Shown in pieces: positions 42,851 through 51,873 of a stretch of 64,000 nt of DNA (position 1 is its first letter; every line of letters begins with the position of its first letter). The notes below the pieces were generated by a model, which was not told where the DNA came from, ran no database searches, and saw only the letters and a list, made by a program, of their open reading frames with translations. Source of the DNA: UBA1309 sp047605645 (GTDB lineage: Bacteria; Bacteroidota; Bacteroidia; Bacteroidales; Dysgonomonadaceae); contig JASGFJ010000004.1 of assembly GCA_047605645.1 (NCBI GenBank), positions 1 through 64,000 of the forward strand, read 5' to 3'. Both the position numbers and the translations under genes were made by a program.

Positions 42851-42880
42851 AATAAAAAGGAGCAGATATTTCTACTCCTT
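42851..42880 (-). terminator. Terminator of oxyR
   Basis: On the minus strand AAGGAGTAGA and TCTGCTCCTT pair with one mismatch around a 4-base loop and are followed by TTTATTTT. The IS inserted just past it. Confidence 0.8.
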
Positions 42881-42901
42881 CCTTCTTATAAATTGATTTT
42901 C

Positions 42902-43843
42902 TTATATTGCAACAACATATTTCTTTAAATCTTCCGAGAGTAATGGAGCCGGAACAGACTCTTTTACTTCTTTAATTAAAATGTGAAGCATCCTTTCTCG
43001 TAAAAACTCCTTGCGTGTAACCACGCTAACTTCTCTGACAGGAGTAATTTTCTTTAAAGGTCTTACATTTTTCTTCTGCACCTCAGAAAGAAGACTTAAA
43101 GCCATTTCGGGAATGACAGTCAAACCACTGTTTTGATCAACGATATTTACCAATGTGCCGATACTGCCCGCTTCGTAAGAAAGCAATGTATGAACATTTC
43201 TTTTTTTACGCATATTGCAAATCCGAAGAATTTGTGTGCGGAAACAATGTACTTCGTTTAAAAGCCATAGCCGGTTTATGTTTAAATCGTCTTCATCCAG
43301 TTCTTTTTTTGCATATAATGAAGTTTCTTCAGGAGAAACGTAAGCATAGAACTTTTCATAATAAATAGGGTATTCTTTCAGCCGTTCGTTGCTTAAGGGA
43401 GTGGCAAGAATGCCCACATCCAATGTTCCGGATGTCAATTTTTCAATTATCTGATCGGTTGTAGCTTCTTCAATAACTAATTCGATATCAAAACCGTGCG
43501 CTGTATGTGTCTTGATGAGATTGGGGAGAAGATATGGAGAAATCGTTGGAATTATTCCAATACGTAGACTCCCTTTTACGATCCCTTTTTCCTCTTGTAC
43601 AATGTCTTTTACCTGTTTCACTTGTGATATTATAACACGTGCCTGATTGATAATCTGTGCACCAATCGGAGTCGGTTGAACAGGTAACTGACTTCTGTCA
43701 AAAATTTTTACACCCAGTTCTTCTTCCAACTTTTGAATCATCATACTCAAGGTTGGTTGAGTGACGAAAGAAGCTTCTGCTGCTTTTGCAAAATGACGAT
43801 AGTTGTCAACTGCAATAATATATTCCAACTGCTGTATATTCAT
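42902..43843 (-). CDS. oxyR: Hydrogen-peroxide sensor OxyR (LysR family)
   Basis: 313 residues from the ATG at 43843 (MNIQQLEYIIAVDNYRHFAK); the frame is open 20 codons further but that part is not family-like. The LysR helix-turn-helix is at about residues 16-36 (KAAEASFVTQPTLSMMIQKLE). The redox pair is HCFRTQILRIC: two Cys nine positions apart, the same spacing as C199 and C208 of E. coli OxyR. This supports true peroxide sensing through a disulfide, typical of oxygen-tolerant anaerobic Bacteroidetes. Confidence 0.95.
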   Translation of the reverse strand: MNIQQLEYIIAVDNYRHFAKAAEASFVTQPTLSMMIQKLEEELGVKIFDRSQLPVQPTPIGAQIINQARVIISQVKQVKDIVQEEKGIVKGSLRIGIIPTISPYLLPNLIKTHTAHGFDIELVIEEATTDQIIEKLTSGTLDVGILATPLSNERLKEYPIYYEKFYAYVSPEETSLYAKKELDEDDLNINRLWLLNEVHCFRTQILRICNMRKKRNVHTLLSYEAGSIGTLVNIVDQNSGLTVIPEMALSLLSEVQKKNVRPLKKITPVREVSVVTRKEFLRERMLHILIKEVKESVPAPLLSEDLKKYVVAI

Positions 43844-44033
43844 ATCTTTTGATTTTACTGATACGATACCGTTAACAACAAATTGCCTCCGGAAAACACC
43901 CAATATTTATTCTCGATATATAGAATCTATATCCTTTTTATTACTACCTGATTTATAGCGTAAAAGAAGAAGGAACGAAACTCTTATTTCGATGCTAAGT
44001 TAGAATTATAAGCTCTATCTTGCAAATATTTTT

Positions 44034-44705
44034 TTAATATTCTCTCTCCCCAAAAATAGAAGTTCCGATTCGAACCATAGTACTTCCTTCCTCAATCGCT
44101 ATCTTGAAGTCGTTTGACATCCCCATTGAGATATGCTTAAAGCTCATAGAATCAGTAAAAAAAGAGCTTTTAAGCTGCGCGTAATATTTTTTTAGCATTT
44201 GAAATTCAGAACGGATTAAATTCTCGTCAGAAGTCAATGTTGCCATTCCCATTACTCCAATAATATTTACAAAATGAAATTCATTCCACTTTTCAGACAA
44301 AAAAAAGTCAGTGCATTCTTCTATCGTGAAACCATACTTTTGAGGTTCTTTAGCAATATGTATTTCTAACAAACAATTTACTGGTTTGGATAGTACAAAA
44401 GCCTGTTTTTCTATCTCCGTAAGTAGTTTTATACTATCTACACTTTCTATGGTATGGATATATGGAAGAATTGACTTTACTTTATTTGTCTGAAGATGTC
44501 CGATGAAATGCCATTTGATATCTTTGGGGAGATTTTTGTGTTTCTCTTCAATTTCCTGCTGCCTGCTTTCTCCAAAAACTCGCTGTCCGGCTTGATAAGC
44601 TTCCAAAATGGCTTCTGCCGAATGGAATTTAGAGACTGCCACCAGTTCTACATTTTCAGGTAAAGAGTTCTTTATTTTGAGAAGATTCGAGGTGATACCA
44701 CTCAT
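44034..44705 (-). CDS. YggS-family PLP homeostasis protein
   Basis: 223 residues, a single-domain TIM barrel related to alanine racemase. The PLP lysine is in LVAVSKFHSAE near residue 26. FGESRQQEIEEK, WHFIGHLQTNKVK, MGMSNDFKIAIEEGSTMVRIG and the final FGERE are the standard signatures. It controls vitamin B6 levels and has no catalytic turnover in known members. It follows the DUF4494 gene by 8 bases, in the same direction. Confidence 0.95.
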   Translation of the reverse strand: MSGITSNLLKIKNSLPENVELVAVSKFHSAEAILEAYQAGQRVFGESRQQEIEEKHKNLPKDIKWHFIGHLQTNKVKSILPYIHTIESVDSIKLLTEIEKQAFVLSKPVNCLLEIHIAKEPQKYGFTIEECTDFFLSEKWNEFHFVNIIGVMGMATLTSDENLIRSEFQMLKKYYAQLKSSFFTDSMSFKHISMGMSNDFKIAIEEGSTMVRIGTSIFGEREY

Positions 44706-44713
44706 GATTAAGA

Positions 44714-45166
44714 TTATTCTGATTTCACGGGTTTGTCGTTTGCATCATAAGGAAAAACATCCATCAAGGTCGTTTCTGCAATGGAGGCAATATTGTAGTC
44801 GGCTAAGGTTCCGGCCATCCCTTTAAGAACGACTTCGAGTGCGTCTTCAAAGTTTGAGGCCTGTGCCAGCATATTTGTTGCCGTTTTTTTCTCGGTGCCG
44901 CTTTTTTCGTCCAGTGTGATGTATTGAACTTTTACTTTGTAGAAGCGATCTCCATTCTCATTAAAGAATATTTCCGAAAGTTTTGCCCGCTTAATATCTG
45001 CGATAGAAAATTCACCGCTGATATAGGGTTTTATTTCTTCGATGATACGCGCTTCTGCTTCTGTGAAAGACAAAGCATCCACCAAATAAGGTTCGGTCGT
45101 TTTTTTTATCAATCCATTTTCAAGCTGTTTGTCGTAGCTAACTTTGCATTCAAACCAATTATTCAT
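44714..45166 (-). CDS. DUF4494 family protein
   Basis: 150 residues, soluble. WFECKVSYDKQLENGLIKK at the N-terminus, YLVDALSFTEAEARIIEE and FFNENGDRFYKVKVQYITLDE are typical of this Bacteroidetes family. The function is unknown. The family is often of phage or conjugative-element association elsewhere, but here it is cotranscribed with yggS. Confidence 0.8.
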   Translation of the reverse strand: MNNWFECKVSYDKQLENGLIKKTTEPYLVDALSFTEAEARIIEEIKPYISGEFSIADIKRAKLSEIFFNENGDRFYKVKVQYITLDEKSGTEKKTATNMLAQASNFEDALEVVLKGMAGTLADYNIASIAETTLMDVFPYDANDKPVKSE

Positions 45167-45197
45167 TTTATTCTATTTAAATTTCATTTAACTGACA

Positions 45198-45205
45198 CAA
45201 AGGTA
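45198..45205 (-). promoter_or_regulatory. -7 box of the DUF4494-yggS operon
   Basis: CAAAGGTA on the plus strand reads TACCTTTG on the minus strand, an exact TAnnTTTG, 32 bases before the first gene. Confidence 0.55.
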
Positions 45206-45343
45206 ATAAAAAAACATGCCTTTTAGCGAATGGCTTTACGAGGTTTTTTGAAGCTGTTTAACAAAAATAGAAAGAGAATAAGTTTATATAAATACATTAT
45301 TTCTATCAATTTTATGGCAGAAATAAAAAAAAACAGGAATTTA

Positions 45344-45375
45344 TTGTGTCAAAATTAAAAAAGCATATATCTTTG
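45344..45375 (+). promoter_or_regulatory. Promoter of the ilv operon
   Basis: A -33 TTG (45344-45346), a 21-base spacer and a -7 TATCTTTG (45368-45375) fit the Bacteroidetes sigma-ABfr consensus fully. Transcription would start near 45381-45384, just before the leader peptide. Confidence 0.8.
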
Positions 45376-45399
45376 CACAAAACGAAATAAACGACAATT

Positions 45400-45456
45400 A
45401 TGAATTTTGTATCAGCACATATCCTTGTCATTCTCGTCCTCTGTCAGTGCGAGTGA
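45400..45456 (+). CDS. Branched-chain leader peptide of the ilv attenuator
   Basis: An 18-codon frame reads MNFVSAHILVILVLCQCE. Eight of its residues are Val, Ile or Leu, seven of them in the run ILVILVL at positions 8-14. The TGA stop lies within the 5' arm of the antiterminator. Ribosome stalling on the Ile/Leu/Val codons when any of these amino acids is short would decide which RNA hairpin forms. Confidence 0.88.
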   Translation: MNFVSAHILVILVLCQCE

Positions 45457-45529
45457 GAAAGGTTGTGCCTGTTTTACATGTCAAACAAGATATTTTGTAA
45501 GCCTTTCTCACGTTGAGAAGGGCTTTTTT
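45453..45529 (+). promoter_or_regulatory. Transcription attenuator of the ilv operon
   Basis: Two exclusive structures are possible. Antiterminator: GTGAGAAAGG (45453-45462) pairs perfectly with CCTTTCTCAC (45502-45511). Terminator: AAGCCTTTCTCA (45499-45510) pairs with TGAGAAGGGCTT (45514-45525), loop CGT, followed by T6. Free translation covers the 5' arm and lets the terminator form. Stalling on the Ile/Leu/Val run leaves it free and transcription continues into ilvD. Confidence 0.9.
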
Positions 45530-45560
45530 ATTTTATAAAAAAAATTAAACCGCAATAGAA

Positions 45561-47384
45561 ATGGAATTGAGAAGTTTAACTACCACCAAGGGTAGAAGAA
45601 TGGCCGGAGCAAGAGCTTTATGGAAAGCCAATGGGATGAGAGAGGAGCAGATGGGTAAACCTCTTATTGCGATCGTTAACTCATTCACACAGTTTGTTCC
45701 AGGACATGTACACTTACATGATATCGGACAAATGGTGAAAAAAGAAATTGAAGCTTTGGGCTGTTTTGCTGCCGAATTCAATACAATTGCCATTGATGAT
45801 GGGATTGCGATGGGGCATGATGGTATGCTCTATTCACTTCCTTCCCGGGATTTGATTGCGGACAGTATAGAATATATGGTAAACGCACATAAAGCCGATG
45901 CTATGATTTGCATTAGCAATTGCGATAAAATAACACCCGGAATGCTCATTGCATCCATGAGACTAAATATTCCTACTATTTTTGTTTCCGGAGGTCCAAT
46001 GGAAGCTGGTAAGCTGAATAATAAACAGCTGGATTTGATTGATGCCATGATAAAATCAGCCGATTCCAATATTTCCGACAAAGAAGTAAATGCTATTGAA
46101 CGGGCTGCATGTCCTACTTGTGGTTCTTGTTCCGGCATGTTTACTGCCAATTCCATGAATTGTTTGAATGAAGCTATTGGTTTGGGGCTTCCCGGCAACG
46201 GAACAATTGTGGCTACACATGCCAATCGTATCCAGTTGTTTAAAGATGCGGCCAAAAGAATTGTTGAAAATGCATATCAATATTATCGCGATGGGGATGA
46301 TTCCGTGTTGCCTCGTTCAATAGCTACTAAGACAGCATTTTTGAATGCGATGACACTGGATATTGCGATGGGAGGTTCTACGAATACGATTCTTCACTTG
46401 CTGGCTATTGCTCATGAAGCTGAAGTGGATTTTAAAATGGCAGACATCGATATGCTTTCCCGCAAAACACCTTGTCTTTGCAAAGTAGCTCCTAATACAG
46501 ATAAATATCATATTCAGGATGTAAACCGTGCCGGAGGCATTATGGGAATTCTGGGAGAACTTGCTGAAGCAGGATTGATTGATACTTCTGTGCATCGTGC
46601 TGATGGACTGACATTGCAGCAAGCGATTGATAAATATACAATTACCAAGCAGGTGGTAGATGCAGAAGCAAAACGAATTTACAGCTCTGCGCCGGCTAAC
46701 CGCTTTAACCTGGTAATGGGCTCTCAAAATGAGGCTTACTCTCAGCTTGACACAGATAGGGCATCCGGCTGTATTCGTGATGTTGAACATGCTTACACGA
46801 AAGACGGAGGTCTCGCTATCTTGAAAGGAAATATTGCCCTGGATGGATGTGTGGTTAAAACTGCCGGTGTAGATGAAAGTATTTTCAAATTTAGCGGCTC
46901 GGCTAAAGTGTTTCATTCACAGGATGCAGCCTGTGAGGGGATACTTAAAGATGATGTCAAATCCGGTGATGTGGTGGTAATTACATACGAAGGACCGAAA
47001 GGAGGTCCGGGTATGCAGGAAATGCTCTATCCGACTTCCTATATTAAATCGAAACATTTAGGAAAAGAATGTGCCCTGATTACAGATGGTCGCTTCTCGG
47101 GAGGAACATCCGGTTTGTCTATTGGTCACGTTTCTCCGGAAGCGGCATCCGGCGGGGCAATTGGTCTGATTAAAGACGGAGATATTATTGAAATAGATAT
47201 CCCGAATCGCAGTATCAATGTGAAAGTATCGGAGGAAGTATTAGAGGCACGAAGGGCAGAAGAAGTAGCGAAAGGAAATCTTGCTTTCAAGCCTCAGAGA
47301 GAACGCTATGTCTCCAAAGCCCTGAAGGCTTATGCCAGTATGGTTAGTTCTGCCGATTTGGGTGGAGTCAGATTAATAGATTAA
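45561..47384 (+). CDS. ilvD: Dihydroxy-acid dehydratase
   Basis: 607 residues. Third step of valine and isoleucine synthesis: dehydration of dihydroxy acids to 2-keto acids, using an iron-sulfur cluster. The cluster ligands sit in ISNCDKITPGM and CPTCGSCSGMFTANSMNC. GGSTNTILHLLAIAHE, MLYPTSYIKSKHLGKECALITDGRFSGG and GHVSPEAASGG are the family hallmarks. First gene of the operon, 32 bases after the attenuator T-run. Confidence 0.97.
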   Translation: MELRSLTTTKGRRMAGARALWKANGMREEQMGKPLIAIVNSFTQFVPGHVHLHDIGQMVKKEIEALGCFAAEFNTIAIDDGIAMGHDGMLYSLPSRDLIADSIEYMVNAHKADAMICISNCDKITPGMLIASMRLNIPTIFVSGGPMEAGKLNNKQLDLIDAMIKSADSNISDKEVNAIERAACPTCGSCSGMFTANSMNCLNEAIGLGLPGNGTIVATHANRIQLFKDAAKRIVENAYQYYRDGDDSVLPRSIATKTAFLNAMTLDIAMGGSTNTILHLLAIAHEAEVDFKMADIDMLSRKTPCLCKVAPNTDKYHIQDVNRAGGIMGILGELAEAGLIDTSVHRADGLTLQQAIDKYTITKQVVDAEAKRIYSSAPANRFNLVMGSQNEAYSQLDTDRASGCIRDVEHAYTKDGGLAILKGNIALDGCVVKTAGVDESIFKFSGSAKVFHSQDAACEGILKDDVKSGDVVVITYEGPKGGPGMQEMLYPTSYIKSKHLGKECALITDGRFSGGTSGLSIGHVSPEAASGGAIGLIKDGDIIEIDIPNRSINVKVSEEVLEARRAEEVAKGNLAFKPQRERYVSKALKAYASMVSSADLGGVRLID

Positions 47385-47425
47385 AATTCATATTTCAAAT
47401 ACATTCATCTTAAATATATAACTAT

Positions 47426-49138
47426 ATGTCAAAAGAGATCACAGGAAGTGAAGCCTTAATTCTTTCGTTGTTGAACGAAGGAGTTGACACCATTTTCGGG
47501 TATCCCGGTGGTGCTATAATGCCCGTTTTTGACTGTTTGTACGACTATAAGGATAGAATAAATCACATTTTAGTTCGTCACGAGCAAGGAGCTACTCACG
47601 CAGCTGAAGGTTATGCCCGCACATCGGGTAAAGTTGGTATTTCATTGGTTACATCAGGTCCCGGAGCAACGAATGCAATTACCGGAATTGCTGATGCCAT
47701 GATTGACAGTACTCCTCTTATTGTCATTTCAGGACAAGTCGCATCCCCTCTTTTGGGAAGTGATGCTTTTCAGGAAGCTGATGTGGTCGGTATTTCTCAG
47801 CCGGTAACTAAATGGGCTTATCAGATTCGGCGTCCCGAAGATATTGGATGGGCAGTGGCCAGAGCGTTTTATATTGCTTCATCTGGGCGTCCGGGGCCTG
47901 TTCTGCTTGACATAACCAAAGATGCTCAAATAAAAACAGTCCAAAGTTTCGAATATAAAAAGACTACTTTTATTCGGAGTTATCAACCGGTTCCCGAATA
48001 TAGTACGATAGCTGTCAAAGCTGCTGCGGAGCTTATTAATAACGCCAGGAAACCACTTGCCTTGGTCGGCCAGGGTGTTATTCTTGGAAATGCAGAAAAA
48101 GAATTACTTGCCTTTTTAGAAAAATCGGGAGTGCCGGCGGCTTCTACTGTTCTTGGTCTTTCTGCTTTTCCGACGGAACATCCGCAAAATGTTGGAATGT
48201 TGGGGATGCATGGCAACATTGGTCCTAATCTGAAGACAAACGAATGTGATGTATTGATTGCAATTGGGATGCGTTTTGATGACCGTGTGACGGGAGATTT
48301 GAATACATACGCCAAGCAGGCAAAAATTATTCATTTTGATATTGATCAGGCAGAAATGGATAAAAATGTTTTTGCTCATGTGAAAGTACTTGGTAATGCC
48401 AAAGAAACTTTAGCTGCTGTTACTGAAAAACTGGTCAAAAATCAACATCAAGATTGGTTAGCGGAATTTGGAGCTTGTTTTCAAACTGAATTTGATGCCG
48501 TGATTAAAGATGAACTTTCTCCGAAATCAGGCCCGCTGAAGATGGGAGAGGTGATCCGGAAAGTGTCGGAAGCTGCAGATAATGATGCGGTTCTTGTTAC
48601 GGATGTTGGTCAGAATCAGATGATGGGAGTTCGGTATTTCAAATATAAGAAGACTCGAAGTGTTGTGACTTCCGGGGGTTTGGGAACCATGGGGTTTGGT
48701 TTGCCGGCGGCCATCGGAGCAAAATACGGAGCTCCGGACAGAACCGTTTGTCTGTTTGTCGGCGATGGAGGTATGCAGATGACGATACAGGAGCTGGGTA
48801 CAATTATGCAGTATGGTGTAAATGTCAAGATTATTATATTAAATAATCATTTCTTAGGAATGGTTCGTCAATGGCAAGAACTGTTTTTTGATGAAAGATA
48901 TTCCGAAACACAGATGAAAAATCCTGATTTTGTTAAAATATCAGAGGCGTATGACATTCCTGCAAAAAAAATAACAGACAGAGCGCAATTGGATGATGCT
49001 ATCAGGGAACTGATGGAATCGCCGACTTCTTTTCTGCTTGACGTCGATGTCGAAACAAAAGGAATGGTGTATCCGATGGTTCCTGCCGGTACTTGTGTAA
49101 CCAATATTATTTTAGGTCCGAACAAAACAAAAGAGTAG
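47426..49138 (+). CDS. ilvB: Acetolactate synthase, large catalytic subunit
   Basis: 570 residues. Thiamine-diphosphate enzyme that joins two pyruvates, or pyruvate and 2-ketobutyrate. IFGYPGGAIMPVFD and RHEQGATHAAEGYARTSG hold the catalytic Glu. The C-terminal ThDP/Mg motif runs FVGDGGMQMTIQELGTIMQY to NNHFLGMVRQWQ. The FAD-binding middle domain is complete, as in anabolic synthases. The small subunit follows after 6 bases. Confidence 0.97.
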   Translation: MSKEITGSEALILSLLNEGVDTIFGYPGGAIMPVFDCLYDYKDRINHILVRHEQGATHAAEGYARTSGKVGISLVTSGPGATNAITGIADAMIDSTPLIVISGQVASPLLGSDAFQEADVVGISQPVTKWAYQIRRPEDIGWAVARAFYIASSGRPGPVLLDITKDAQIKTVQSFEYKKTTFIRSYQPVPEYSTIAVKAAAELINNARKPLALVGQGVILGNAEKELLAFLEKSGVPAASTVLGLSAFPTEHPQNVGMLGMHGNIGPNLKTNECDVLIAIGMRFDDRVTGDLNTYAKQAKIIHFDIDQAEMDKNVFAHVKVLGNAKETLAAVTEKLVKNQHQDWLAEFGACFQTEFDAVIKDELSPKSGPLKMGEVIRKVSEAADNDAVLVTDVGQNQMMGVRYFKYKKTRSVVTSGGLGTMGFGLPAAIGAKYGAPDRTVCLFVGDGGMQMTIQELGTIMQYGVNVKIIILNNHFLGMVRQWQELFFDERYSETQMKNPDFVKISEAYDIPAKKITDRAQLDDAIRELMESPTSFLLDVDVETKGMVYPMVPAGTCVTNIILGPNKTKE

Positions 49139-49144
49139 AAAAAT

Positions 49145-49699
49145 ATGGAAAATAAAACATTATATACCGTAACAATTTTCTCTGAGAACACAGCTGGTCT
49201 TCTAAGTCAGGTTACAAGTGTTTTTACGCGAAGACAACTTAATATTGAAACATTATCTGTTTCTCCCTCGGCATTAAAAGGAATTCATAAATTCACAATT
49301 ACCATATTTACGACAGCCGATGAGATAGAAAAAGTAGTGAGGCAAATAGATAAAAAAGTAGATATTCTGAAGGCTTATTATAATACTGACGATGAGTTGG
49401 TGCATCAGGAAATTGCTTTGTATAAATTATCTACTCCTGATTTTTTTAAACTCCCGTCTGTGGAAGAACTTATCCGGAAATATCATGCTCAAATTTTGGA
49501 TATAACCGAAGATTATGTCGTCATTCAAAAAACGGGACATTATGCCGAAACTCAAAGTTTGTTTGAAGAATTGAGTGAATTGACCGGTGTGTTGCAGTTT
49601 ATCCGATCAGGTCGGGTAGCCATCACAAAATCTAAAATAGAAAGATTGAGTGATATGCTTGGGGGATTGGACAAAAAGCAAAAAACAACTGCCGATTAA
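49145..49699 (+). CDS. ilvN: Acetolactate synthase, small regulatory subunit
   Basis: 184 residues. The N-terminal ACT domain (YTVTIFSENTAGLLSQVTSVFTRRQLNIETL, residues ~5-80) binds valine for feedback inhibition in known enzymes. The C-terminal domain continues the IlvH/IlvN fold. It is in the order ilvB-ilvN, 6 bases downstream of ilvB, consistent with balanced synthesis of the two subunits. Confidence 0.94.
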   Translation: MENKTLYTVTIFSENTAGLLSQVTSVFTRRQLNIETLSVSPSALKGIHKFTITIFTTADEIEKVVRQIDKKVDILKAYYNTDDELVHQEIALYKLSTPDFFKLPSVEELIRKYHAQILDITEDYVVIQKTGHYAETQSLFEELSELTGVLQFIRSGRVAITKSKIERLSDMLGGLDKKQKTTAD

Positions 49700-49711
49700 G
49701 TTTCTTTTTAG

Positions 49712-49719
49712 TATCTTTG
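49712..49719 (+). promoter_or_regulatory. Possible internal promoter before the thioesterase gene
   Basis: TATCTTTG, an exact TAnnTTTG, lies 41 bases before the thioesterase start. There is no clear -33 element. It could express the thioesterase and ilvC independently of the attenuator. Confidence 0.4.
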
Positions 49720-49760
49720 GTGCTTAATACATTCATTTTAATAAGAAAATAGCAAAAATA

Positions 49761-50507
49761 ATGTCTCATCCGATAGGTTCCTACTCATTCACTATTGATG
49801 CTTATCTGAGCGACTTCAGAGGAAAAGCGACTTTGCCGATGATGATGGGATTTATGCTGCAGGCCGCTACCAAACATGCTGAAGAAAGAGGCTTTGGATA
49901 CACTGCAATGACAGACCAAAACAAAGCATGGGTGCTGACCAGAATGAAAATCTTTATTCAAGTATACCCTTCGAATGAAAATGAGATTTATATTCATACA
50001 TGGGCTGCAGATATAAATAAACTTTTCAGCGAAAGATGTTTTTCTTTTCAAGATAAAGCAGGGAATCCTTTGGGATTTGCCAGATCACTGTGGGCTGCCA
50101 TTGATGTCGATTCGAGGAAAGCCACAAACATCTTAGATTTAGAAGGCTTGAAGCAATTTATTCATCGGAAAGAATGTCCGATTGCTCCGCCACAAAAACT
50201 CAGTGACTCAAAAGTAAAAGGGCGTCTTGCTGATTCATTTCAGGTGAAATATAGTGATATCGATATCAATAAACATTTGAGCAGTCTGAAATATATAGAG
50301 CATTTTGTGGATATTTTCCCTATTGAAATGTATCAGGAGAAAGAGATCCGGGAGTTCGATATCAACTATATCCAGGAAGGACACTACGGTGAAAAATTGG
50401 AAATTGAAGAGTCGGAACTTGGAGTGGATGAATATATGTTGGGCTTGAAAGAGTCGGATAAAACTATCTGTCTGGCAAAGGTCAGATGGGAACCGTTTGT
50501 AAAGTAA
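49761..50507 (+). CDS. Acyl-ACP thioesterase
   Basis: 248 residues forming two hot-dog domains, as in plant FatA/FatB and bacterial acyl-ACP thioesterases. The N-terminal half has LPMMMGFMLQAATKHAEERGFGY and AWVLTRMKIFI. The second half has the catalytic region VKYSDIDINKHLSSLKYIEHFVD, with the Asn-His pair. It releases fatty acids from ACP. Its place between ilvN and ilvC is conserved in Bacteroides, and may tie branched-chain precursors to branched fatty acid production. Confidence 0.92.
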   Translation: MSHPIGSYSFTIDAYLSDFRGKATLPMMMGFMLQAATKHAEERGFGYTAMTDQNKAWVLTRMKIFIQVYPSNENEIYIHTWAADINKLFSERCFSFQDKAGNPLGFARSLWAAIDVDSRKATNILDLEGLKQFIHRKECPIAPPQKLSDSKVKGRLADSFQVKYSDIDINKHLSSLKYIEHFVDIFPIEMYQEKEIREFDINYIQEGHYGEKLEIEESELGVDEYMLGLKESDKTICLAKVRWEPFVK

Positions 50508-50549
50508 ATTACACTATATTAATAAATTAATTCAAATCAAAACAAAAAA

Positions 50550-51596
50550 ATGGCTGAAATGAATTTTGGTGGAGTAACTGAAAATGTAGTTACTCGTGAA
50601 GAATTTCCATTGGAAAAAGCAAGAGAAGTATTGAAAAATGAAACTATTGCTGTAATCGGATATGGAGTTCAGGGACCAGGACAATCACTTAATCTCCGAG
50701 ACAACGGATTCAATGTTATTGTAGGACAACGTAAAGGTGGAAAAACCTGGGATAAAGCAGTAGCTGACGGATGGGTTCCCGGAGAAACTCTTTTTGATAT
50801 CGAAGAAGCGGCAGAACGTGGAACAATTATTCAATATCTTCTTTCTGATGCTGCTCAGATCGAAGTTTGGCCTCGTATCAAACCATATCTGACAGCAGGA
50901 AAGGCTTTGTATTTCTCTCACGGATTTGGGATCACTTACAAGGATCGCACCGGAATTATTCCTCCTGCTGATATTGATGTAATTCTTGTTGCTCCGAAAG
51001 GATCAGGAACAAGCTTGCGTCGTATGTTCCTTGAAGGACGTGGCTTGAATTCAAGTTTTGCTATTTTTCAGGATGCTACGGGCAATGCAAAAGATCGCAC
51101 AATCGCTCTTGGTATCGGTGTCGGTTCCGGCTATCTGTTTGAAACCACATTCAAACGTGAAGTATATTCCGATTTGACAGGAGAACGTGGTACATTGATG
51201 GGAGCTATTCAGGGAATTTTGCTGGCGCAATATGAGGTGCTTCGTGAAAACGGACATACACCTTCTGAAGCATTCAATGAAACAGTGGAAGAATTAACTC
51301 AATCTTTGATGCCTTTGTTTGCTGAAAAAGGAATGGACTGGATGTATGCGAACTGTTCAACAACTGCTCAACGTGGAGCTCTTGACTGGATGGGACCTTT
51401 CCACGATGCCTCAAAGCCGGTATTTGAGAAATTGTATAAAGAAGTAGCTTGTGGAAATGAAGCACAACGTTCTATTGATACAAATTCTAAATCGGACTAT
51501 CGTTCAGGTTTGGAAAAAGAGTTGGAAGCACTTCGTGAAAGCGAAATGTGGAGAGCCGGTGCTGTGGTTCGTAAACTTCGTCCGGAAAATAATTAA
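50550..51596 (+). CDS. ilvC: Ketol-acid reductoisomerase
   Basis: 348 residues. Second step of valine/isoleucine synthesis: NAD(P)H-dependent isomeroreduction. The Rossmann motif is IAVIGYGVQGPGQSLNLRDNG, where GPGQ replaces the common GSQGHA. This is the Bacteroidetes version. The cofactor loop is VGQRKGGKTWDKA. Metal-binding acidic residues lie in DLTGERGTLMGAIQG and the helical C-terminal knot domain (CSTTAQRGALDW). Last gene of the operon, before a strong terminator. Confidence 0.96.
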   Translation: MAEMNFGGVTENVVTREEFPLEKAREVLKNETIAVIGYGVQGPGQSLNLRDNGFNVIVGQRKGGKTWDKAVADGWVPGETLFDIEEAAERGTIIQYLLSDAAQIEVWPRIKPYLTAGKALYFSHGFGITYKDRTGIIPPADIDVILVAPKGSGTSLRRMFLEGRGLNSSFAIFQDATGNAKDRTIALGIGVGSGYLFETTFKREVYSDLTGERGTLMGAIQGILLAQYEVLRENGHTPSEAFNETVEELTQSLMPLFAEKGMDWMYANCSTTAQRGALDWMGPFHDASKPVFEKLYKEVACGNEAQRSIDTNSKSDYRSGLEKELEALRESEMWRAGAVVRKLRPENN

Positions 51597-51623
51597 GATA
51601 CAAGCAGGATACTTAATTTATAA

Positions 51624-51666
51624 AAAAAACATCCGACTCATTCAAAAAGAGTCGGATGTTTTTTTA
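51624..51666 (+). terminator. Terminator of the ilv operon
   Basis: AAAAAACATCCGACTC (51624-51639) pairs perfectly with GAGTCGGATGTTTTTT (51649-51664), with a 9-base loop. Confidence 0.93.
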
Positions 51667-51797
51667 TTATAGAAAATTCTTATATTAAATATGAGTTTTG
51701 TAAATAGCATTTTATTGTTAAAGTGTGGCTATTTTGCTTTTTTATTGAGTTAAATTTTTGCGAAGAGAGAAAAAAAACTGCTATTTTAAATATTAAG

Positions 51798-51829
51798 TTG
51801 ATTCTAACTCAATAAGTTTGATAGTTTTG
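51798..51829 (+). promoter_or_regulatory. Promoter of the radical SAM-reductase-glycosyltransferase operon
   Basis: -33 TTG (51798-51800), a 21-base spacer, and -7 TAGTTTTG (51822-51829): a full Bacteroidetes promoter, 44 bases before the first gene. Confidence 0.75.
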
Positions 51830-51873
51830 CGTTAAAAAATGTAGTAATTTATCATCTATTAATCGAGCACTAA

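Noticed and set aside
46317..46916. 199-codon frame antisense to ilvD
   Set aside because: Shadow of ilvD; Ser/Cys/His-rich with no motif.
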